Counted from the first letter of the stretch, positions 1 through 5,987 are shown. The stretch: 6,260 nt of DNA from Pseudomonadota bacterium (GCA_021780275.1 JAJXZC010000068.1:1-6260), one strand, 5' to 3'. Notes: generated by a model from the sequence alone, not told the origin. Made by a program: numbers and translations.

Positions 1-533
1 CGGAGCGACCGGCCGCCGAATGCAACTTCGCCTTTCCGATTTCGCACGGCACCGTGGAGGGCAATGCGCGCTTTCTTCATTGCCACAGCGCTGTGCTGGC
101 GCGGGTTGCCGTGGACCGGGTGACCGGCATGGTGGAAGTGCTCGATCTCGATCAGCACACGGCTGCCGGGCCCGTCATGGATGTGGCCAATTACAGCGGT
201 CAGATCGAAGGCGGCGGCGTCCAGGGGCTCGGCTTCACGCTTACCGAGGACACGTTGATCGAGGGAGGCGCCTTCACCTCGCGCAATTTCGACAGCTACA
301 TGGTGCCCATGATCGCCGACGCGCCCGCGAATATGCGCGTCTTCGCCATGGAGGAACTCGACGCCGACGATCCTTACGGTCCGCGCGGCGTGGGCGAGCT
401 CGGCATTTCAGCGGTCTCACCCGCAATAGCCGCAGCCGTCGCCGATGCGGTGGGCGTCTGGGTGGCGGAAGCGCCGTTCAGCCCGGAGAAGATATTGTCA
501 CGGACGGGCGGCATGACCGCGGCTGTGGAGTAA
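1..533 (+). CDS. Molybdenum hydroxylase large subunit, C-terminal part (xanthine dehydrogenase/aldehyde oxidase family)
   Basis: Partial gene; its start lies left of the window and the reading frame begins at base 3, leaving about 176 residues. This is the end of the molybdopterin-binding subunit that hydroxylates N-heterocycles or aldehydes with water as oxygen donor. Visible family marks are the glycine-rich segment QIEGGGVQGLG (visible residues 68-78), the segment FTSRNFDSYMVP, and GPRGVGELG near the end, whose Glu (visible residue 132) matches the catalytic Glu of the family. The end PFSPEKIL is also typical. The stop TAA (531-533) touches the small-subunit gene, so the two subunits are co-transcribed and probably translationally coupled. 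The substrate is not readable from this fragment; the neighbouring 8-oxoguanine deaminase-like gene makes a purine plausible, but nicotinate-type or aldehyde substrates are not excluded. No damage is seen. Confidence 0.9.
   Translation, partial: ERPAAECNFAFPISHGTVEGNARFLHCHSAVLARVAVDRVTGMVEVLDLDQHTAAGPVMDVANYSGQIEGGGVQGLGFTLTEDTLIEGGAFTSRNFDSYMVPMIADAPANMRVFAMEELDADDPYGPRGVGELGISAVSPAIAAAVADAVGVWVAEAPFSPEKILSRTGGMTAAVE
527..530 (+). promoter_or_regulatory. Ribosome binding site deciding the start of the 2Fe-2S subunit
   Basis: GGAG lies at the very end of the large-subunit gene. It is 8 bases from the ATG at 539 but only 2 bases from the in-frame ATG at 533, so 539 is the better start although 533 would give a TAATG overlap with the upstream stop. 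Confidence 0.5.
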
Positions 534-538
534 TGGTC

Positions 539-1030
539 ATGACCCACCATCAGACGCGCATCACCATCCGCTTCGTTCTCAATGGCGAGCCGGTGGAGAT
601 CGCCGCCCGGCCCGATGACCGCTTTGTCGATCTGCTGCGCGACCGGCTGGGCTTGCCGGGCGCGAAGGTCGGTTGCGGCATCGGCCGCTGCGGCTCATGC
701 ACGGTCCTCGTCGACGATGTCGCGATGAATGGCTGCCTGCTTCTGGCCTACAGGCTGGAAGGCCGAAAGGTCACGACGATCGAGGGGCTCGGCAGCCTGC
801 CCGAAGGCCGCGCCGTCATGGCGGCTTTCAGCGAGGGCAACGCCTTCCAATGCGGCTATTGCGCGCCGGGCTTCACGCTCGCAATGACGGCGCTTCTGAT
901 GCGCGAGACCATGCCCGACGAGGCGGATATTCGCGAAGCGCTGGGCGGGCATGTCTGCCGTTGCACCGGCTATCACTCGATCTTGCGCGCGGCGGCGGAT
1001 GCGGCGTTGAAGTGCGGCACTGGTGACTAG
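539..1030 (+). CDS. Molybdenum hydroxylase 2Fe-2S small subunit
   Basis: Encodes about 163 residues, the usual size for the separate iron-sulfur subunit of xanthine dehydrogenase/aldehyde oxidase-type enzymes, which passes electrons from the molybdenum centre to an acceptor. The N-terminal plant-ferredoxin-like domain carries CGIGRCGSC followed by a further Cys in MNGC, giving the four ligands of the first cluster. The C-terminal helical domain carries QCGYCAPGF and then CRCTGY, the ligands of the second cluster. All eight expected cysteines are present. An in-frame ATG at 533 is an alternative start, adding two residues. No FAD subunit is seen on either side here; it could lie upstream, or the complex may use a different electron acceptor. 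The next gene starts 237 bases later, so this looks like the last gene of its operon. Confidence 0.93.
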   Translation: MTHHQTRITIRFVLNGEPVEIAARPDDRFVDLLRDRLGLPGAKVGCGIGRCGSCTVLVDDVAMNGCLLLAYRLEGRKVTTIEGLGSLPEGRAVMAAFSEGNAFQCGYCAPGFTLAMTALLMRETMPDEADIREALGGHVCRCTGYHSILRAAADAALKCGTGD

Positions 1031-1033
1031 TTT

Positions 1034-1050
1034 TTGGTCATTCTGACCAA
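1034..1050 (+). promoter_or_regulatory. Perfect 17-bp dyad, likely operator
   Basis: TTGGTCA-TTC-TGACCAA is a perfect 7-bp inverted repeat around a 3-base centre, starting 3 bases after the small-subunit stop. The T-run lies before, not after, the stem, so it does not read as an intrinsic terminator for the upstream genes. GGT/ACC half-sites in a short dyad are common for GntR/FCD regulators such as PdhR and LldR (TTGGT-N3-ACCAA), although the spacing here is wider. The FCD regulator encoded at 4850-5539 is the obvious candidate ligand; that link is inference. Confidence 0.5.
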
Positions 1051-1135
1051 TGCGGGGTCGCTTATGCGGACGGTTATTGCGTCAGAGCGTCGCTATTCCG
1101 CCGTTCGCCCATGGCATTCGCTTTGCATACATATG

Positions 1136-1260
1136 CTCAGCCTCACGGCTGGGAATTTCCGGGTCTAGAGAACCACCTGGATGGGACTCCTGAGTCAAGA
1201 TGACGGGTTAGCCTCCGTCATAACGCCTATTGCGTACGGTTCTCTTCTCCTGTTCGGGAG
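1136..1260 (+). promoter_or_regulatory. Structured 5' leader, candidate cis-regulatory RNA
   Basis: The leader before the amidohydrolase start has several nested complementary pairs. An upstream hairpin is 1136-1142 with 1147-1153 (one G-U). A long-range 8-bp helix pairs AGAGAACC (1167-1174) with GGTTCTCT (1238-1245). Inside it lie three stems: GACT/AGTC (1185-1188 with 1193-1196), ATGACGG/CCGTCAT (1200-1206 with 1215-1221) and ACGC/GCGT (1223-1226 with 1232-1235). Just after the closing helix, CTCC (1247-1250) can pair with GGAG (1257-1260), the ribosome binding site. This multibranch plan followed by a site-hiding hairpin is what a translational riboswitch would look like. I do not recognise a known class; purine, guanidine-I, TPP and cobalamin core motifs are not evident. 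Individual short stems can arise by chance in GC-rich DNA. Confidence 0.35.
1256..1260 (+). promoter_or_regulatory. Ribosome binding site setting the amidohydrolase start
   Basis: GGGAG lies 7 bases before the ATG at 1268. The longer in-frame start at 1181 has no comparable site and would translate the structured leader. GGAG (1257-1260) can be paired by CTCC at 1247-1250. Confidence 0.6.
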
Positions 1261-1267
1261 CACGGCT

Positions 1268-2464
1268 ATGACTCTACCCACTGTGAAGAAAACCCTCCTC
1301 AAGAATGGCCGGGTTATCGACCCGGCTTCGGGCTTCGACGCGATCGCCAATGTGCTGGTCGTGGACGGCAAGATCGCTGCGGTCGGCGCGGCTGCGGGCG
1401 CAGACGTCGCCGACGCCGAAGTCATCGACGTCTCGGGTTGCCTCGTCACACCGGGCCTTATCGACATTCATACGCATTGCTTCGTTGGCCTCGGTGACTT
1501 CTGCCTCCCCGCCGACATGATGGGCGTCAACTCGGGTGTGCCGGTCATCGTCGATGCCGGAACTGCGGGCGCTACCATCTTCGGCCTCGCGCGTCGCGCC
1601 GTCATCGACCACCCGGACACGAAGACCAAGGTTCTGGCCTTCATGGATCCCTGCCAGATCTATCTCGCGAATAAGGGCTATATCTGCCACCAGCTTGAGA
1701 TCGCGGCCGATCTTCGAAACCTCGATCCCGAGGTAACGCTCGAAGCGCTCGAAGCCAATCGCGACGTCATCGTTGGGTTCAAGGTCCGCGCGACCTATAC
1801 CGACAATCCGAAGGTGTCGCCTTTCCTCGAAATGGCGAAGGAGATCGGCAAGGACCTGCCGATCATGATCCATCTCGGCACCTTCCCGCATACGCCGGTG
1901 ATCGACTATCACGACCTTCTCGATGCGCTGCGGCCTGGCGATATCATCACCCATGCGTTCCGTGGCGGCGGTGGCCAGCTCGATTCGAAGGGCGAACCGA
2001 CGCCGCAGTTCATTTCAGCGGTGGAGCGCGGTGTCGTTCTTGATATCGGCCATTCGGGCGGCGACTTCCATATCCCGACGGCGCTGCGGCTGATGGAGCG
2101 CGGCTTCCGTCCCAACACGATTTCGACGGATCTCAACGTATTTAACGTCGATGGGCCGGTCTTCTCCATGTCGACCACGATGACGAAGATCTGGGCATTG
2201 GGTGCGTCGCTCACCGACGTTATCAGCATGAACACGGTCGGCGCCGCCGCTGCCATCCGCAAGAGCCATGAATATGGAACGCTCGGCGTCGGCCGGTCGG
2301 CCGAAGTCAGTGTGTTGCGGATCGAGGAAAGCGACTTCCTGCTGACCGATGGCCACGAAACCATGCGTACCGATCAACGCCTGCGCGCGGTCGGTTGCCT
2401 GCGCGCCGGTGAATGGTTCGACGCTACGCATGACCGCGTCCGTATGCTGGAGGCCGCCGAATGA
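1268..2464 (+). CDS. Metal-dependent amidohydrolase (amidohydrolase/deacetylase type, cyclic-amidohydrolase-like)
   Basis: Encodes 398 residues of the amidohydrolase superfamily, the usual length. The N-terminal strand LLKNGRVIDPASG and VVDGKIAAVG are the standard flanking beta-sandwich. Likely metal ligands are all present: H68 and H70 in DIHTH, K172 in GFKVRA (the expected carboxylated lysine bridging two metals), H202 in MIHLG, H229 in ITHAFRG and D288 in STDLN. A binuclear hydrolase of the dihydroorotase/deacetylase branch is therefore expected, acting in the cytoplasm on a cyclic amide, ester or N-acyl compound; the nearest characterised relatives I can name are Atu3266-like deacetylases. 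Start 1268 is chosen for its GGGAG site. The stop overlaps the next start by ATGA. In this operon an allantoinase- or hydantoinase-like step on a purine breakdown product is possible, but the substrate is not shown by sequence. Confidence 0.88.
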   Translation: MTLPTVKKTLLKNGRVIDPASGFDAIANVLVVDGKIAAVGAAAGADVADAEVIDVSGCLVTPGLIDIHTHCFVGLGDFCLPADMMGVNSGVPVIVDAGTAGATIFGLARRAVIDHPDTKTKVLAFMDPCQIYLANKGYICHQLEIAADLRNLDPEVTLEALEANRDVIVGFKVRATYTDNPKVSPFLEMAKEIGKDLPIMIHLGTFPHTPVIDYHDLLDALRPGDIITHAFRGGGGQLDSKGEPTPQFISAVERGVVLDIGHSGGDFHIPTALRLMERGFRPNTISTDLNVFNVDGPVFSMSTTMTKIWALGASLTDVISMNTVGAAAAIRKSHEYGTLGVGRSAEVSVLRIEESDFLLTDGHETMRTDQRLRAVGCLRAGEWFDATHDRVRMLEAAE

Positions 2465-3132
2465 GCGCCGAAACAGCGGAAGCGATGGATCCCAAGGCTT
2501 TCTACGACGATCTCGTCGCAAGCCTGAGCAAATGGCGTGAGGGCCAGGACGAGGCCGCCAAGAGTTTTGGCGCCTCTCGTCCCCTCGGCCGCGTGGAACT
2601 CCTCGAGTGGCTCAAGTTTCAATGCTGGTATGAGCGGCAGGCTGCGAACTTCATCGGTTCCTGGCTCGCGGATACGCCGGAGCCAGAAGCCTTTTTTGGT
2701 CTCTGCACGCAAATTTCGGATGAAGGCCGCCATTGCAAGATCGTGCAGTCGCACATCGAGTCGCTGGGCAGTTCGATGGAAGACTGGGTACCTGAGCCGG
2801 AATATGTGGAATGGGTGCAGGAGTTCTATGCCAGTGGCGACGATACGCTGGAGCGCGTCTCTGCTCATAACATCACGGGCGAAATCGGCGTGATGAATGC
2901 GTTCGCAGGGCTGATGTCGCGCATTCCGGAGGCGACGCGGCATGTGATCGAGAAGATCATGCCGGATGAGGCTTTCCACATCGCGCTTGGCCGCACCATT
3001 GTTCATCGCTATGCGACGACAGCGGATCGGCAAGAGCGGGTGCGGCGCCGCGTGCGTCAGGCCTTCGAGCTTGAGCAGAAGGGGCGGCTTGCCTTCGATC
3101 GGCGTGTCCAGGCGCTCGCGGCGGCGGAATAG
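2461..3132 (+). CDS. Ferritin-like di-iron protein
   Basis: Encodes 223 residues with no signal peptide or membrane segment, mostly helical. The likely di-iron ligands fall in the classical ferritin/rubrerythrin pattern: E58 in WYERQ, E88 and H91 in DEGRH (ExxH), E141 in ITGEIG, and E170 and H173 in DEAFH (ExxH). Spacings of 30, 53 and 29 residues between the four Glu match a four-helix bundle with two ligand-bearing helix pairs. The start ATG overlaps the preceding stop (ATGA), so translation is coupled to the amidohydrolase. Such proteins act as peroxidases, oxygenases, hydroxylases or iron stores. Placement in an operon with two amidohydrolases and a rubredoxin argues against iron storage and for a redox enzyme fed by rubredoxin. 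I do not recognise a named family; the function is inferred from ligands and context only. The Arg-rich C-terminal helix (residues 190-215) is unremarkable. Confidence 0.82.
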   Translation: MSAETAEAMDPKAFYDDLVASLSKWREGQDEAAKSFGASRPLGRVELLEWLKFQCWYERQAANFIGSWLADTPEPEAFFGLCTQISDEGRHCKIVQSHIESLGSSMEDWVPEPEYVEWVQEFYASGDDTLERVSAHNITGEIGVMNAFAGLMSRIPEATRHVIEKIMPDEAFHIALGRTIVHRYATTADRQERVRRRVRQAFELEQKGRLAFDRRVQALAAAE

Positions 3133-3140
3133 GTAAGCGC

Positions 3141-4478
3141 ATGACCTTATGGATCAAGAATCCGCTCGGCATTTTCGCCGAAGGCGCGGAGGGCGGCGTC
3201 GTAGTCGACGGCACGCGCATCGTTGAGCTGGTGGCGGCGGGCGCGGTGCCGTCGGTACCGGTCGGCGAGGTGTTCGATGCGTCCGAGCATGTCGTCCTGC
3301 CCGGCCTCATCAATACGCATCATCATTTCTACCAGACGCTGACCCGCGCTTTCCGTCCTGCCGCCGACAAGGCGCTCTTCGACTGGCTGAAGGCGCTTTA
3401 TCCGGTTTGGGGCCGGATGGAGCCGGAGACATTTCGTCTTGCGACGAGACTCGCAATGGTGGAACTGCTGATGTCCGGTTGCACCACCGCGTCGGATCAT
3501 CATTACGTCTTTCCGGCCGGCCTCGAAGAGGCAATCGACATTCAGATGGAGGAGGCCGAAAAGCTCGGCCTTCGCGTGGCTCTCTGCCGCGGCTCCATGG
3601 ATCTCTCGGTTGAGAATGGCGGTTTGCCGCCCAGGCAGGTGACGCAGGAGATCGATACGATCCTCGCCGACTGCGAACGGCTGGTCGGGCGCTGGCATCA
3701 GCGAGAAGAGGGCGCGATGCGGCAGGTGGTGCTTGCGCCTTGCTCGCCTTTCTCCGTTTCGGGCGACCTGATGCGCGAGAGTGCAAAGCTCGGCGAAACG
3801 CTCGACGTGCGGCTCCATACGCATCTCGCCGAAACCTATGACGAGAACGATTATTGCGTTCAGCAGTTCGGCGTGCGTCCGCTCGATTATGTTGAAAGCC
3901 TCGGCTGGGTTTCGGATCGCGTCTGGTTCGCGCATGGCATCCACTTCACCGACGACGAAATGCGCCGTCTGGGCGAGGCGGGTACAGGCATCGCCCATTG
4001 CCCCACGTCGAACATGATCATCGGCTCGGGCGTCTGCTCGCCCAAGGCGCTCGAAGACCTTGGCGCGCCGGTCGGTCTTGCCTGCGATGGCGCGGCGGCG
4101 GCCGATAGTTCGAACCTTGTGCAGGAGGTGCGGCAGGCGTTCCTGTTGCAGCGTGCCATGCGCGGCGTCGGCGCCGTCACCTACAGGGACCCGTTGCGCT
4201 GGGCGACGGAAGGTTCCGCGCGCTGCCTCGGCCGCAAGGATATTGGCCTCATCGCGCCGGGCGCACAGGCAGACTTCGCCATGTTCCGTCTCGATGAGTT
4301 GAGGTTTTCCGGTTACGACGACCCTGTTGCCGCGATCGTCATTTGCGGCGCGCATGCGGCAGACCGGATCATGGTTGCCGGCAGGTGGCGCATCATCGAT
4401 GGCGAAGTGCCCGGACTCGATCTTGCCGAATTGCGTCATGCCCATCAGGAAGCGGCCCGCCGCGTCCAGGCAGCATGA
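3141..4478 (+). CDS. 8-oxoguanine deaminase-like amidohydrolase
   Basis: Encodes 445 residues of the cytosine/guanine deaminase and AtzB/TrzN branch of the amidohydrolase superfamily, normal length. Visible active-site residues are H60 and H62 in NTHHHFYQ, H228 and E231 in HTHLAE (HxxE, metal ligand and proton shuttle), H265 in FAHGIH and D316 in ACDG. This is the mononuclear metal set expected for a deaminase. HFYQTLTRA after the Hx[11 protein letters not shown], and the [18 protein letters not shown] stretch are characteristic of the 8-oxoguanine deaminase group (Pseudomonas Pa0142 type), which converts 8-oxoguanine to urate and also accepts isocytosine. The start follows the ferritin-like gene by 8 bases with AGG at 3131-3133. 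The loop reads [11 protein letters not shown] where relatives usually have a more polar segment, so specificity could differ. Other members hydrolyse triazines, so the exact substrate remains an inference. Confidence 0.82.
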   Translation: MTLWIKNPLGIFAEGAEGGVVVDGTRIVELVAAGAVPSVPVGEVFDASEHVVLPGLINTHHHFYQTLTRAFRPAADKALFDWLKALYPVWGRMEPETFRLATRLAMVELLMSGCTTASDHHYVFPAGLEEAIDIQMEEAEKLGLRVALCRGSMDLSVENGGLPPRQVTQEIDTILADCERLVGRWHQREEGAMRQVVLAPCSPFSVSGDLMRESAKLGETLDVRLHTHLAETYDENDYCVQQFGVRPLDYVESLGWVSDRVWFAHGIHFTDDEMRRLGEAGTGIAHCPTSNMIIGSGVCSPKALEDLGAPVGLACDGAAAADSSNLVQEVRQAFLLQRAMRGVGAVTYRDPLRWATEGSARCLGRKDIGLIAPGAQADFAMFRLDELRFSGYDDPVAAIVICGAHAADRIMVAGRWRIIDGEVPGLDLAELRHAHQEAARRVQAA

Positions 4479-4491
4479 ACGGAAGGACATC

Positions 4492-4701
4492 ATGAACATG
4501 AAAGTGACGATCGGTTCCGGAACGGCGACCGAGACGAAAGCCAAGTGGGTCTGCAAGGTCTGCGGTTGGATTTATGACGAAGCCGAAGGGGATCCCGACA
4601 GCGGCATTCCTGCTGGCACGCCTTTTGAAGAGATTCCCGACGATTGGGTCTGCCCGCTCTGTCTGGTGTCTAAGTCAGACTTCGTTCTTCTTTCGGTTTG
4701 A
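4492..4701 (+). CDS. Rubredoxin
   Basis: Encodes 69 residues, a single rubredoxin domain with a roughly 18-residue N-terminal lead. The iron is bound by C21 and C24 in WVCKVCG and by C54 and C57 in WVCPLCL. The middle part [27 protein letters not shown] is the standard core, given here only as family pattern by its ends WIYDEAEGD and FEEIPDDW. It is a small cytoplasmic one-electron carrier. It lies 13 bases after the deaminase stop, with GGAAGGA at 4481-4487; ATG 4498 is an in-frame alternative start with a more relaxed spacing. Oddities: the residue after the second CPxC is Leu where nearly all rubredoxins have Gly, and the C-terminus is the short hydrophobic FVLLSV rather than an acidic tail. 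Being the last gene of the operon, it probably feeds electrons to the ferritin-like protein encoded two genes upstream. Confidence 0.93.
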   Translation: MNMKVTIGSGTATETKAKWVCKVCGWIYDEAEGDPDSGIPAGTPFEEIPDDWVCPLCLVSKSDFVLLSV

Positions 4702-4810
4702 ACAGAATCCGGGTGGCCCTCTCCTGATGAACGCATGCTTCGCGTTTGCCGATCATCACCTGGGAGGGTGCGTGGACACCGAGCGACTACCGACCGAGGC
4801 TTCCTCCGAA

Positions 4811-4830
4811 CCTGAGGCCGAGACCTCAGG
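4811..4830 (+). promoter_or_regulatory. Perfect 7-bp inverted repeat before the GntR gene
   Basis: CCTGAGG-CCGAGA-CCTCAGG lies 19 bases before the preferred regulator start and 110 bases after the rubredoxin stop. It could be an autoregulatory operator or a short RNA stem. No T-run follows, so a Rho-independent terminator is unlikely. If translation starts at 4727 or 4772 it would be inside coding sequence. Confidence 0.3.
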
Positions 4831-4837
4831 GGCGGAA

Positions 4838-4843
4838 GAGGGG
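4838..4843 (+). promoter_or_regulatory. Ribosome binding site favouring start 4850 of the regulator
   Basis: GAGGGG within GGAAGAGGGG sits about 6-8 bases before ATG 4850. A competing site GGGAGG at 4762-4767 precedes GTG 4772 at a tighter spacing, so the start is not certain. Confidence 0.45.
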
Positions 4844-4849
4844 CGGCTG

Positions 4850-5539
4850 ATGGCTCTGCGCTTCGACGCGAATGCGGTGCGGCGCGGCGGCACGAGGGCC
4901 GACGAGCTCCGGACCCGGATCGCGGACGAGATCACGAGCGGGCTGATTCCGCCGGGAACTCGCCTCGATGAGGTTCAATTGGCAGAGCGTTTCGATGTCT
5001 CGCGCACTCCGGTGCGCGAGGCACTGAAGCAATTGAGCACCATCGGGCTCGTGACGCGCGGCGCGCGGCGGACCATGACGGTCGCCGAGATCTCCTCCCC
5101 TCAGCTTGACCAGATGTTCGAACTCATGGGGGAACTTGAGGCGACATGCGCGCGCCTCGCCGCCGTCAAGATGACGAGCGAAGACCGCGCGCGGATCGAA
5201 CGGGCGCATGAAATCTGCCGCGAGCGCATGCGGCAGGGCGATGCCGTGGGCTATGGAGAGGCAAACGCCTCTTTTCACGCCATTATATATGCGGGCTCGC
5301 ATAATCCTTACGTCGTCGAGGCGACGCAGCAGATCAGGATAAGGCTCGCGCCTTTCCGCAAGGCGCAGTTCTACACGCCGGATCGCATGGCGAAATCATT
5401 CGAGGAGCACGATCACATCGTCCGCGCGATTCTGCGGGCGGATCAGGTGATGGCGGCCGACATCGTGCGCGAACATATCGTCGCTGCACGGATGGCCTAT
5501 GCCAATTTCTTCGCGAGCGTGCAGTCGGGTGCCGACTAG
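4850..5539 (+). CDS. GntR family transcription regulator, FCD subfamily
   Basis: Encodes 229 residues from the ATG at 4850, typical for the FadR/FCD group. Residues about 17-75 form the winged helix-turn-helix: the segment GLIPPGTRLDEVQLAERF and then SRTPVREALKQL is the GntR signature, with the recognition helix at SRTPVREAL. Residues about 85-225 form the all-helical FCD ligand domain; likely metal or ligand-contact residues are N139 (where many members have Asp), H143 in SFH, H187 in EEH and H209 in REH. It binds DNA as a dimer and usually responds to a small carboxylate or pathway intermediate. Earlier in-frame starts (GTG 4772, ATG 4727) would add a low-complexity acidic tail; 4850 places the DNA-binding domain at the usual distance. 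It lies 148 bases after rubredoxin and probably controls the flanking operons, perhaps through the dyad at 1034-1050. Confidence 0.92.
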   Translation: MALRFDANAVRRGGTRADELRTRIADEITSGLIPPGTRLDEVQLAERFDVSRTPVREALKQLSTIGLVTRGARRTMTVAEISSPQLDQMFELMGELEATCARLAAVKMTSEDRARIERAHEICRERMRQGDAVGYGEANASFHAIIYAGSHNPYVVEATQQIRIRLAPFRKAQFYTPDRMAKSFEEHDHIVRAILRADQVMAADIVREHIVAARMAYANFFASVQSGAD

Positions 5540-5594
5540 AACTCGCATTTCAGCGCGATGCATATTCGTTCGGCGTCGATGGATGCGTTCGCTT

Positions 5595-5609
5595 CCTCGG
5601 CAAACGAGG
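5595..5609 (+). terminator. Weak stem-loop after the regulator gene
   Basis: CCTCG-GCAAA-CGAGG forms a 5-bp stem with a 5-base loop, 56 bases after the regulator stop. It lacks a following T-run, so it is at best a weak terminator or a transcript 3'-end stabiliser. Confidence 0.2.
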
Positions 5610-5919
5610 GCTGACATGCGTTTGTGCCAGGTCATCCGGGCCGATAGTGGCGCATGTGTAACAGTGACCTCCAAATTTCAACATCGAAACGACCTCTGGC
5701 ATGACGACGCACTGCATTTCATTCGAGCAAATGCTGCATACGCTCACTCAATGAGCAGAAAAAGCGCCATCTGCATACAAAAAGACAGGTTTGTGACGCG
5801 GCGCGGTGCAGGAACCTGACCAATCGGTCGGAAAATCCCCAAAACATGCGATATGCCGCCTGAATTCGACCTCACCTGAACTGGTACGCCGATTGCTATT
5901 CACCCTGCATGCGTTCGAA

Positions 5920-5931
5920 CCAGCCGGCTGG
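5920..5931. promoter_or_regulatory. Perfect 12-bp palindrome upstream of the Tsx-like gene
   Basis: CCAGCCGGCTGG reads identically on both strands and ends 56 bases before the ATG at 5988. It has the size and position of a dimer-bound operator, or it is a GC-rich chance palindrome. No second copy is seen in the window. Confidence 0.3.
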
Positions 5932-5987
5932 ATGGGCGACGTGATGGCTAAACAAGTAAATGTGCAACTTAGCGAGGTAGTGCGGGG

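Larger units (their letters stand above)
5540..5987. other. 448-base intergenic region with repeated short motifs upstream of the Tsx-like gene
   Basis: No convincing gene is seen. It is visibly more AT-rich than the coding DNA. It contains a CCTCG/CGAGG stem (5595-5599 with 5605-5609), a 7-bp inverted repeat ACATGCG/CGCATGT (5614-5620 with 5651-5657), GCATTT/AAATGC (5714-5719 with 5729-5734), GCTCA/TGAGC (5742-5746 with 5752-5756), four copies of CTGCAT (starting at 5712, 5734, 5771 and 5905), GACC-AATC-GGTC (5818-5829) and the perfect palindrome CCAGCCGGCTGG (5920-5931). This density fits a regulated promoter, but I could not place a convincing -35/-10 pair. Confidence 0.5.

Noticed and set aside
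20..538. Open frame reading into the 2Fe-2S subunit from far upstream
   Set aside because: Translation of this part is Arg/Gly/His-rich and family-less, and it lies over the well-conserved large-subunit frame; the real subunit starts at 539 or 533.
535..544. GGTCATGACC palindrome at the small-subunit start
   Set aside because: It is explained by the coding overlap and start codons; a 10-bp palindrome at this place is likely chance, although it resembles the GGTCA half-site at 1036-1040.
1031..1050. Intrinsic terminator for the molybdenum hydroxylase genes
   Set aside because: The T-run lies 5' of the stem and the downstream side is GC-rich, so the usual stem followed by T-run order is absent.
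1181..1267. N-terminal extension of the amidohydrolase from ATG 1181
   Set aside because: There is no good ribosome site, the added residues are unlike the family's N-terminus, and the region forms RNA structure instead. ATG 1268 has GGGAG at 7 bases and begins right at the family's first strand.
1031..1267. Sigma-70 promoter for the amidohydrolase operon
   Set aside because: Candidate -10 boxes such as TATGCT (1132-1137) lack a matching -35 at proper spacing; a promoter must exist but I cannot place it.
1274..1954. 226-codon open frame on the minus strand
   Set aside because: Its composition is Arg/Asp/Glu-rich with no recognisable domain, and it lies entirely over the amidohydrolase gene.
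3147..4556. 469-codon open frame on the minus strand
   Set aside because: It is an antisense shadow of the deaminase gene caused by GC-rich codon bias; the plus-strand frame has all the active-site motifs.
5499..5819. Possible 106-residue gene overlapping the end of the regulator
   Set aside because: It starts inside the regulator in another frame, and its Arg/Ser-rich sequence shows no domain.
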